From NCBI GenBank assembly GCA_035631315.1, contig DASQIZ010000091.1, positions 1-64,000 of the forward strand: a stretch of DNA of 64,000 bases. The letters run 5' to 3'. Position numbers and translations under genes: made by a program. Each line of letters starts with the position of its first letter. Within the stretch, counting starts at the first letter, position 1. The DNA comes from 40CM-2-70-7 sp035631315. Its GTDB lineage: Bacteria > Gemmatimonadota > Gemmatimonadetes > Gemmatimonadales > GWC2-71-9. The notes below the pieces were generated by a model. The model was not told the origin of the DNA, ran no database searches, and saw nothing but the letters and a program-made list of their open reading frames with translations. Positions 57,556-64,000 of this stretch are shown here, in pieces.

Positions 57556-59691
57556 ATGCCCCAAGCCCAGAAACGCGGCTTTGTCCTCTCGGGAGTCGTC
57601 GCCGTCCGCGCCGTGGTCGCGGGCGTGGCGATCGCTGGCATCGGTGCCGCGGTCGTGGCCATTGCCCGAGGGCAGGTCCCGCTCGACGGGGCCACCTTCC
57701 TCGCCACGGCCGTGCTCCTCGCGGCCGGCGCGGCGTCCAGGGCGTACGGCATCGCTCTCCCCGGCAACGGCTTTTCCTCTTATGTGCTGGGGATCCTGGT
57801 CCTCGCGATGCTGGGCCGCGGGTGGGCGTTCGCCGTCATCGTCGCTCCCGCGGCGATGCTGATCGGCGACCTGGCGCTCCGGCGGCTCCCCCTGTATTCC
57901 GCGCTCCTGAACGCCGCGCATCTCTCCACGGGTACCGTCATCGTGGGCCTCGCCTACAGCCTGGTGGGTGGTGCGACCGGCGCGAACGCGCTCACGGTCG
58001 CCAACCTGCTGCCGCTGGTCGGTATTCTGCTGGTGCTGCCCATCATCATCAACGGCACGTTCTACCTCGAGCTCGCCGCCTCGCAGACCGTGGCGTGGGT
58101 GGATGCACGCCTCACGGCGCGTTGGGAAGTGATCGTGTACGTCGTCTCCGCCGGGCTCGCGTTGGGATGGCTCGGGACCATCGAGTCGGACATGCCGGCC
58201 TGGGCCACGGTGACCCTGAGCATTCTCCTCGCGGCCGCCACGGTGGTGAGTGTGTCGGTGATCCGCCTGGGCGTCCGGGCCGACGAGCTCGATCTCGTGC
58301 AGCGGCTCACCGGAGCCATCGCGGCCGACATCAGTCTCTCCAAGAGCTTCGCCCGGATTCAGGATCTCACCCGCCGTCTCGTGCCGTGGGAGCACATGGG
58401 CTTCATCCGGTTCGACGAGCGGCGGCGGGAGATGGAGCTCATCGCCGACACGACATGGGTGAAGGCGAACGTCAAGGCGAATTTCCGGTACGACGCCGAC
58501 GCGGGACTCACCGGCGAAGCGATCCGGCTCGGCCGGCCGCTGGTCGCTCACGATCTGCGGCCCGATCAGGTGGTGCTGGCCGGCGACGAAACGCCGGGGT
58601 CCGAGATTCTGGTCCCCCTGTACCACGCGGGAAAATTGATGGGGCTCTGGAGCATCAGGCATTCCGACCCACGGATGTACCGCGACTCGGACGGCGAGCT
58701 GCTCGGGCTCCTCACGCCGCAGCTCGCACTGATGCTGGCGCTGGATGGCTCGGTGGCTCCCGTCGCAAGCGCGTCCGATCAGATGACGCAGTACGTCGAG
58801 ACGCTCACGGCCACGACGCAGGAGATTCACGCGTCCAGTCAGGAGGTGGCGGCCTCCGCACAGCGCGCGAGCAAGAGTGCCGCCGACGCGGCGACGCTGG
58901 TAGCGACTGCGACGCGCGGCGCCGATGAGCTCCGGCGTGGTGCCGCCGACGCGGCAGGCGCGGGCGAAGCGACCCAGACGGCCGGGACCCAGATGCAGCA
59001 GACCGCAGAGCGGGTACGGACCGCGACGCAGGGTGCAGTCCAGCGGCTCACCGACCTGGCCTCCACCGCGGAAGAAAGTGCGGGAGAAGTCAGGCGTCTG
59101 CGGGACGTGGCGGCGGAAGTTGAGAAGTTTTCGGAGACCATCGGCTTCGTCGCCAACCAGACCAACCTGCTCGCGCTGAACGCGACGATCGAAGCGGCGC
59201 GGGCGGGACAGCAGGGGCGCGGGTTCGCCGTCGTCGCCGACGAGGTGCACAAGCTCGCCGAGGCGAGCGCGCGGGAAGCCCGGAACGTCTCGAAAGCCGT
59301 CCAGGAGACCCGGCGGGCCCTGGACCGGGCCGCGCAACTGCTCGAACGCATCCGGGGCGACCTGGCCGACGTGGTGCAAAGCTCCTCGAGTTGGGTACAA
59401 GACCTCGACCGGATCAATGACGCCGCCGCGGGTACCGCCCGCGCGGGGCAGCGGGTGGGCGACGTCGCCCGCGCCAACGCCGACGTCGCGGGACGTGTCG
59501 TCGACGGGCTGCGCCAGGGACACGCGGGCGCGCAGACTTCCACGCAGGAAACGGAGGCGGTCGCCGCCGCGGCGGCCGAACAGCTCAGAGCGATTGAAGA
59601 CCTCGCCCAGGGTGCCACGCAGCTGTCCTCGCTCGCGGAGAATCTCCAGCGGGCCGTCCGCTTCGTCCGGGGAGAGAACGGCCGGTCGTAG
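57556..59691 (+). CDS. Methyl-accepting-chemotaxis-type receptor with integral membrane sensor and GAF domain
   Basis: 711 residues. Residues about 10-230 form about seven or eight membrane helices (MASE-like input domain: VVAVRAVVAGVAIAGIGAAV, FSSYVLGILVLAMLGRGWAF and others). Residues about 255-395 are a GAF domain (LVPWEHMGFIRFDERRREME, GEAIRLGRPLVAHDLRPDQV, ILVPLYHAGKLMGLWSIRHS). Residues about 420-711 are the MCP signalling coiled coil with the hairpin tip FVANQTNLLALNATIEAARA, GQQGRGFAVVADEVHKLAE. No HAMP domain and no che genes nearby. It starts 59 bases from the divergent selenoprotein gene. Confidence 0.9.
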   Translation: MPQAQKRGFVLSGVVAVRAVVAGVAIAGIGAAVVAIARGQVPLDGATFLATAVLLAAGAASRAYGIALPGNGFSSYVLGILVLAMLGRGWAFAVIVAPAAMLIGDLALRRLPLYSALLNAAHLSTGTVIVGLAYSLVGGATGANALTVANLLPLVGILLVLPIIINGTFYLELAASQTVAWVDARLTARWEVIVYVVSAGLALGWLGTIESDMPAWATVTLSILLAAATVVSVSVIRLGVRADELDLVQRLTGAIAADISLSKSFARIQDLTRRLVPWEHMGFIRFDERRREMELIADTTWVKANVKANFRYDADAGLTGEAIRLGRPLVAHDLRPDQVVLAGDETPGSEILVPLYHAGKLMGLWSIRHSDPRMYRDSDGELLGLLTPQLALMLALDGSVAPVASASDQMTQYVETLTATTQEIHASSQEVAASAQRASKSAADAATLVATATRGADELRRGAADAAGAGEATQTAGTQMQQTAERVRTATQGAVQRLTDLASTAEESAGEVRRLRDVAAEVEKFSETIGFVANQTNLLALNATIEAARAGQQGRGFAVVADEVHKLAEASAREARNVSKAVQETRRALDRAAQLLERIRGDLADVVQSSSSWVQDLDRINDAAAGTARAGQRVGDVARANADVAGRVVDGLRQGHAGAQTSTQETEAVAAAAAEQLRAIEDLAQGATQLSSLAENLQRAVRFVRGENGRS

Positions 59692-59692
59692 T

Positions 59693-61150
59693 CTGAGGGG
59701 CTTCCTCGCCGGGCTGCTGCTCGCGGGGGCCTGGGCCTGCTCCGGCGCCACCGAGCCGGGGCCACCCGTTCCCCGCATCGACTACGTCGATGGCGCCATC
59801 ACGCCGATTCTCACCGCGGGTCAGTCCACTGTCATCGAAGGCTTCGGATTCGGGAGCGACGGCATCACCGCCAGCGTCTCGTTCGCGGGGGTCGCCGGAG
59901 GCACGGTCAACGGCGTGACCGACAGCGCCGACTGGGGTGACGAAGCCATCCGCGTCGTGGTCCCTGCCAGCGCGACCTCCGGCAAACTCACCGTGCACAC
60001 GAAAAATGGCGCGTCCCTCAGCACCAACGTCTTCGTCGTGCCGCTCGTGCCCTTCGACACCGCCGGGTTCAGCTGGCAAGGACGCACCTCGTTCCCGCAG
60101 TCACCCGTCGGGGTCGCATTGGCCGCGGCCGAATACCCGTCGGGCGGCGGAATCACGACCACCCTTTATGCGGCGGGGGGCGCCGAGGTGATCGGCGGCG
60201 ATTCGGCCATCCTGCCGGATTCGGGCGTGTATGTCGCGACCGTCGCGAGCAACGGGTCGATCGGCTCGTGGGTCCGCCAGCGCGACACGACGTTCACCGA
60301 TTCGAGCCACGCGCTGCCCATCCGGCTGGCATTTGCAAGCGCCGTCGTCGCCACGCCCAACAACTCCCGTCTGACGGGCACCGAGCTGATCGTGATCGGC
60401 GGAATGGACACGGCGGGGAATGCGCAGGCCACGGTCTATGTCGCCGCGGTGTCACCGACCCGTGTCACGACGGCATTCGTCCCGGTCGAGCCCCTTCCCT
60501 CGCCCGTGGCGGGCGCGATCGCGGTAGCCCGGCGCGGACGCATCTACGTCTTCGGGGGCGCCGATTCCGCGGGCCGGCCGCAGGCAGGCGTGTATATCGG
60601 CCGGATCGGTCTCGATGGACGCATCGACGGCTGGTACACGGCCCCGTCGCTCAACGGGCCGCGAGCGTATGGGGGCGGCGTCATCCTCGACGACCGGGCC
60701 ATGGCCTTCGGCGGGATCGCCGATTCCGCCGATCCCGGAGGGGGGCTGGACGCGACGCCCAGCAGGTTGGTGACGAGCGACACCGCCACGCTCAGTCTGG
60801 TCTCGGGATTCTTTCTAGGCTCGGCCTTTGCCCCGGGACCCAGCATCCTTCCGCAGGGAAGGTCGCAGTTCTCCGTTCTCCCGGTCGGCACCGCCATCCT
60901 CGCCGTGGGTGGCCTGTGCGACGGCGGGGTCGCTTGCCCGAACGAGACGCTGGCCGCGCACCTGGCGGGGGACAGTCTCGGTACCTTCCATCCGGCGGGC
61001 GGGAATACGATTTCAGGCTCCGGGGGGGGCGTCGTGGTCGGCGCGTCCGGAGCCACTTGGCGGGCCAGCGATGGGTCTTATCATGGTGTGGTCCTCGGCG
61101 GCATGAACCTGACGACCCGGCTCCGCCTGGCCGGGGTTTGGGGATTCTGA
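59693..61150 (+). CDS. Lipoprotein with IPT/TIG domain and Kelch-like beta-propeller
   Basis: About 485 residues if the CTG at 59693 is the start, one base after the MCP stop; this gives RGFLAGLLLAGAWAC, a proper lipoprotein signal with lipobox. Residues about 20-105 are an IPT/TIG-like domain (PRIDYVDGAITPILTAGQST, VIEGFGFG). The rest repeats GG-containing blades (GAEVIGGD, VIGGMDTAGNAQATVYVAAV, IYVFGGADSAGRPQAGVYIG, MAFGGIADSADPGG, AVGGLCDGG, VVLGGMNL) like a Kelch propeller. Probably at the cell surface. Start codon uncertain. Confidence 0.82.
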   Translation: MRGFLAGLLLAGAWACSGATEPGPPVPRIDYVDGAITPILTAGQSTVIEGFGFGSDGITASVSFAGVAGGTVNGVTDSADWGDEAIRVVVPASATSGKLTVHTKNGASLSTNVFVVPLVPFDTAGFSWQGRTSFPQSPVGVALAAAEYPSGGGITTTLYAAGGAEVIGGDSAILPDSGVYVATVASNGSIGSWVRQRDTTFTDSSHALPIRLAFASAVVATPNNSRLTGTELIVIGGMDTAGNAQATVYVAAVSPTRVTTAFVPVEPLPSPVAGAIAVARRGRIYVFGGADSAGRPQAGVYIGRIGLDGRIDGWYTAPSLNGPRAYGGGVILDDRAMAFGGIADSADPGGGLDATPSRLVTSDTATLSLVSGFFLGSAFAPGPSILPQGRSQFSVLPVGTAILAVGGLCDGGVACPNETLAAHLAGDSLGTFHPAGGNTISGSGGGVVVGASGATWRASDGSYHGVVLGGMNLTTRLRLAGVWGF

Positions 61151-61166
61151 GACCCGTGGAGGGGCC

Positions 61167-62810
61167 ATGAGCAGTCGAGCTCGGACGCTGACTGGTTTCC
61201 TTCTGATGTGTGCCGCGGTGCAGGCGCCGGCGCAAAGCCCGGCTCCCGCACCTGCACGTGCTCCCAGTGCGGGCCCAACCGAAACACCTACGCGGTTCGA
61301 AGCGAGCTTCTTCGGCTCGTTCACGCGATACGACCGCGCATTTCTCCTCAAGAACAGTCTCGGCGGCGGGGCCCGGATCGGGTACCTCATCACGCCGAAT
61401 TTCGAGATCGAGATCGAAGCGCTGCTCGAGGCTCCGCAGACTCCGGCCGCGTCTCCGTCACAGGTCTCGCCGATCTTCGGCGGCGGGTCGCTGATCCTCA
61501 ATCTCCCGACCAGCAGCAAGCTCTGGCTCTACGGCGCCGCCGGTTACACGCGCCAGGACTTCGGCGGCTCGGCGCCCTACCGGTTCTCGGATGGCGGACC
61601 GCATGGCGCGCTGGGCGCGCGGATCTTCCTGAGCCAGCACGTCGCCATCCGCGCCGAGGGCCGCGAGATCTACGTGCCGTCGTCGAATTCGACGTTCGGC
61701 AGCTCGGCCCTCCATTTCGTGGGGTCGGTGGGGCTGACGTTCTTCCAGGCCGGGACTCCGGTCCATCTCAAGGACTCGGATGGAGACGGCGTCGCGGACA
61801 AGTACGACAAGTGTCCCAACACCCCCGCGGGGGCCGTGGTGGACAAGGTCGGCTGTCCCATCGACTCCGACAAGGACGGCGTGCCGGACGGCATCGACAA
61901 GTGTCCCAATACGCCGGTCGGCGCTACGGTGGACGCCGTGGGTTGCCCGATCGACTCCGACAAGGATGGTGTCCCCGACGGCATCGACAAGTGTCCCAAT
62001 ACGCCGGTCGGAGCGACGGTGGATGCCGCGGGTTGCCCGAGCGACTCGGACGGTGACGGCGTGCTGGACGGGATCGACAAGTGTCCGAACACACCGCACG
62101 GAGCGGTGGTCGACCCGACCGGGTGCCCCATCGATTCCGACAAGGACGGCGTGCCCGACGGCATCGACAAGTGTCCCAATACACCGGCGGGCGCGGTGGT
62201 GGACTCGGTCGGTTGCCCGGTGGACTCGGATCATGACGGCGTGCCGGACGGTATCGACAAGTGTCCGAACACGCCGCCGGGAACGAAGGTCGACGCGACG
62301 GGCTGCCCGCAGCTGCCCGCGATGGATTCGGACGGCGACGGCGTGCCCGACTCGCTCGACAAGTGTCCCAACACGCCGCGTGGCATGCCGGTGGACGCGA
62401 AGGGATGCCCGGTCCTGTTCCAGACGGTGCAGACCGTGCCTGGAGCGGTTTCGGGAGCGGCACCTGCGCGGCCCACCTACGTGCTGAAGGGTGTGACCTT
62501 CCAATCCGGGAAGTCGGTGCTGACGCCGCAATCGTACGCGACACTCGATCAGGTGGCCGGCGTGCTGGTGGCGAATCCGGACATCCGGATCGAGATCGCG
62601 GGCTACACCGACAACACGGGTTCGCGGATGATCAATGTCCGGCTCTCGGCCGCGCGAGCGCTGGCGGTCCGCGCATACCTTGCGCGGAAGGGCGTGGCCC
62701 CGTCGCGGATGACCGCACGGGGGTACGGTCCTGCCGAGCCGGTGGCACCGAATTCGACCGCGACGGGCCGGGCGCAAAACCGCCGCGTGGAACTCCACAA
62801 GCTTCCCTGA
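61167..62810 (+). CDS. OmpA-family protein with beta-barrel and seven thrombospondin type 3 repeats
   Basis: 547 residues, ATG 61167 after GGAGGGG. Signal peptide MSSRARTLTGFLLMCAAVQA. Residues about 45-195 are an outer-membrane barrel (RFEASFFGSFTRYDRAFLLK, ARIGYLITPNFEIEIEALLE). Residues about 205-420 hold seven 26-residue calcium-binding TSP3 repeats (DSDKDGVPDGIDKCPNTPVG core, with the cysteine pair per unit). Residues about 430-547 are an OmpA peptidoglycan-binding domain (GVTFQSGKSVLTPQSYATLD, IEIAGYTDNTGS, RMTARGYGPAEPV). The TSP3 part links barrel and peptidoglycan. Confidence 0.95.
   Translation: MSSRARTLTGFLLMCAAVQAPAQSPAPAPARAPSAGPTETPTRFEASFFGSFTRYDRAFLLKNSLGGGARIGYLITPNFEIEIEALLEAPQTPAASPSQVSPIFGGGSLILNLPTSSKLWLYGAAGYTRQDFGGSAPYRFSDGGPHGALGARIFLSQHVAIRAEGREIYVPSSNSTFGSSALHFVGSVGLTFFQAGTPVHLKDSDGDGVADKYDKCPNTPAGAVVDKVGCPIDSDKDGVPDGIDKCPNTPVGATVDAVGCPIDSDKDGVPDGIDKCPNTPVGATVDAAGCPSDSDGDGVLDGIDKCPNTPHGAVVDPTGCPIDSDKDGVPDGIDKCPNTPAGAVVDSVGCPVDSDHDGVPDGIDKCPNTPPGTKVDATGCPQLPAMDSDGDGVPDSLDKCPNTPRGMPVDAKGCPVLFQTVQTVPGAVSGAAPARPTYVLKGVTFQSGKSVLTPQSYATLDQVAGVLVANPDIRIEIAGYTDNTGSRMINVRLSAARALAVRAYLARKGVAPSRMTARGYGPAEPVAPNSTATGRAQNRRVELHKLP
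61780..62411. repeat. TSP3-coding tandem repeat region
   Basis: Seven units of about 78 bases, each containing GGCGTG..GACGG(C)ATCGACAAGTGTCC and coding the calcium-binding motif. Two middle units at about 61870 and 61948 are close to identical, suggesting recent expansion. Confidence 0.85.
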
Positions 62811-62818
62811 CATCCCGC

Positions 62819-62865
62819 AGGGGCGGGGCGCCGTTGGCTTTCGGCGCCCCGCCCCGATATTTTTC
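62819..62865 (+). terminator. Rho-independent terminator after the OmpA gene
   Basis: GGGGCGGGGCGCCG (62820-62833) pairs with CGGCGCCCCGCCCC (62842-62855), loop TTGGCTTT, then GATATTTTTC. A complete 14-bp stem with a T-run, nine bases after the OmpA stop. Confidence 0.93.
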
Positions 62866-62898
62866 GCCCCCATTCGTAACCCTCGAAACGGGTCACCG

Positions 62899-64000
62899 AT
62901 GCTCACGCTCCGGCGTCCGATACCGGGGACCGTCCTTCTCGCAAGCCTAGTCCTGGCCGGCCCGTTGGCCGGCCAGCGGGCTCGTTCCAAGCACCCAGCT
63001 CCCGCCAAACACGCCGCGGCACCCAGGATCCCGACGCCCAAGTCCATTCTCGGCTTCGAGCCGGGCGATGACCGCAAGCTGCCCGACTGGCCCACGCTCC
63101 TCCGCTATTACCACGCGCTGGCGGACGCGAGTGACCGCGTCGATCTCCGCGAAATCGGGAAGACCACGCTCGGCGCGCCGTTCATCGCGCTGGCGATCTC
63201 GAGTCCCCAGAACCTCAAGCGCCTCGACCATTTCCGGGCCCTCAACGCCCGCCTCGCCGATCCCCGCACGCTTGCGAACAACAAGGACGCCGAGCAGGCG
63301 CTCAAGGACGGGAAGACGATGGTGATGGTGACGTCGGGGGTGCATTCGAACGAGGCGGGCGGGCATCTGTCGCCGGTGTTGCTCGCCTATCGCCTGGCGA
63401 CCGACACGAGTGCCCGGACGCGCGCGATCCTCGACAATGTGATCCTCTGGCTCGTTCCGTCCCTCAATCCGGATGGCGTGACGATCGTCAGCAGGTGGTA
63501 CAACCACACGCTGGGGACGGCCTCCGAGGGGAGTCAGCCGCCGGAGCTCTATCACCACTACGTCGGGCACGACCTGAACCGGGACTGGTACGAGTTCACG
63601 CAGGTCGAGACCCAGCTGGTCGCGGACTCGCTGTACAACGTCTGGCATCCGCAGATCGTGATGGACTTGCATCAGCAGGGCCAGAACGGATCGCGGCTTT
63701 TCCTGCCCCCGTACCTCGATCCGATCGAGCCGAACGTCGATCCTCTGCTCGTCGACGGCGACAATGCGCTGGGCACGTCGATGGCGTGGACCCTGGGCGG
63801 CGAGGGCAGGACCGGGATTGCGATTAACAGTCTCTACGACGCCTGGACTCCGTCGCGCGCCTTCGCGCATTACCACGGCGCGGTCCGCATTCTCTGCGAA
63901 GCGGCGAGCGCCGAGCTCGCGACGCCGGTCGACATCCCATTCGATCAGCTCTCTGCGGCCGGACGCGGCTTCAACCCGCGCGAGCGTTCCTGGAATTTCC
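62899..64000 (+). CDS. M14-family zinc carboxypeptidase, partial (C-terminus off the right edge)
   Basis: 367 residues visible from ATG 62899, open to the edge. Signal peptide (VLLASLVLAGPLAGQ). Zinc ligands are in GVHSNEAGG (HxxE, about residue 152) and the third His in MDLHQQGQNG; the substrate-binding LNPDGV and DLNRDWYEFT (carboxylate-binding Arg) are present. This is the M14 peptidase pattern common in secreted Gemmatimonadota and Bacteroidota proteins; the C-terminal domains are missing from the window. Preceded by a strong terminator, so it has its own promoter in 62866-62898. Confidence 0.9.
   Translation, partial: MLTLRRPIPGTVLLASLVLAGPLAGQRARSKHPAPAKHAAAPRIPTPKSILGFEPGDDRKLPDWPTLLRYYHALADASDRVDLREIGKTTLGAPFIALAISSPQNLKRLDHFRALNARLADPRTLANNKDAEQALKDGKTMVMVTSGVHSNEAGGHLSPVLLAYRLATDTSARTRAILDNVILWLVPSLNPDGVTIVSRWYNHTLGTASEGSQPPELYHHYVGHDLNRDWYEFTQVETQLVADSLYNVWHPQIVMDLHQQGQNGSRLFLPPYLDPIEPNVDPLLVDGDNALGTSMAWTLGGEGRTGIAINSLYDAWTPSRAFAHYHGAVRILCEAASAELATPVDIPFDQLSAAGRGFNPRERSWNF

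Noticed and set aside
57493..59778. A 761-codon minus-strand open frame opposite the MCP gene
   Set aside because: Composition is that of the complement of Ala-rich coding DNA; the plus strand has GAF and MCP motifs.
61780..62411. CRISPR-like or mobile repeat
   Set aside because: The repeat is in frame and codes calcium-binding TSP3 motifs.
1..64000. tRNA or rRNA genes
   Set aside because: I looked for T-loop and cloverleaf signatures on both strands while reading and found none convincing; a dedicated search would be more reliable.

Overview
The window is GC-rich chromosomal DNA of a diderm bacterium: it carries an Mla lipid-transport operon, an OprB-type porin, an OmpA/TSP3 protein, a beta-barrel protein and several lipoproteins. 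Gene content (M13 peptidase, DUF4097 proteins, DUF2203, a 400-residue IspH, many ECF-type regulators) suggests a Gemmatimonadota-like organism. That placement is inference; no rRNA or other decisive marker is present. No tRNA, rRNA, phage or CRISPR locus was found.

Layout. 1-3.7 kb: partial cupredoxin protein, ECF sigma/anti-sigma pair, RNase Z, and a four-helix-bundle gene flanked by GT-rich inverted-repeat elements. 3.7-14 kb: M13 peptidase, mlaEFD, mutY, small conserved genes, patatin, thioesterase, glutamine-dependent NAD synthase, then a fluoride riboswitch driving crcB. 14-21 kb: DUF4384 protein, a phosphatase-like protein, an NTF2-like protein, a four-gene operon (secreted protein, thioredoxin lipoprotein, nucleoside hydrolase, 3-hydroxyacyl-CoA dehydrogenase), then a REP-type transposase (RAYT) inside a nest of GNRA-capped palindromes and a 17-bp tandem repeat. 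21-30 kb: DtxR-mntH-usp operon with an operator, NUDIX hydrolase, glycosyltransferase, and a sigma/anti-sigma/DUF4097 operon. 30-35.4 kb: a two-gene adenine methylase plus SNF2 helicase module. 35-44 kb: HAD/aminotransferase/aldehyde dehydrogenase, phosphate transport, amino-acid permease, and a structured leader ahead of a 39-residue zinc ribbon and a radical SAM protein. 44-57.5 kb: Lhr helicase, ispH, oxidoreductase, thioesterase, Fis-type regulator, HrpB-like helicase, phosphofructokinase, and a SelW-like selenoprotein gene with an in-frame TGA. 57.5-64 kb: a receptor-like MCP protein, a Kelch-like lipoprotein, the OmpA/TSP3 protein and a partial M14 carboxypeptidase.

Most notable observations: (1) a short selenoprotein gene at 57266-57496 with a CxxU motif and a stem-loop fitting the bacterial SECIS model; (2) a ~110-bp multi-hairpin dispersed element present in two intergenic copies and one copy lying exactly in frame (111 bp, 37 codons) inside the SNF2 helicase; (3) a second, unrelated repeat translated in frame inside NAD synthase; (4) a REP/RAYT system whose hairpins keep a GNRA loop class; (5) a structured leader sequestering the ribosome-binding site at 43066-43125 that I do not recognise; (6) the methylase-helicase pair, which could be a minimal DNA-modification or defence module.
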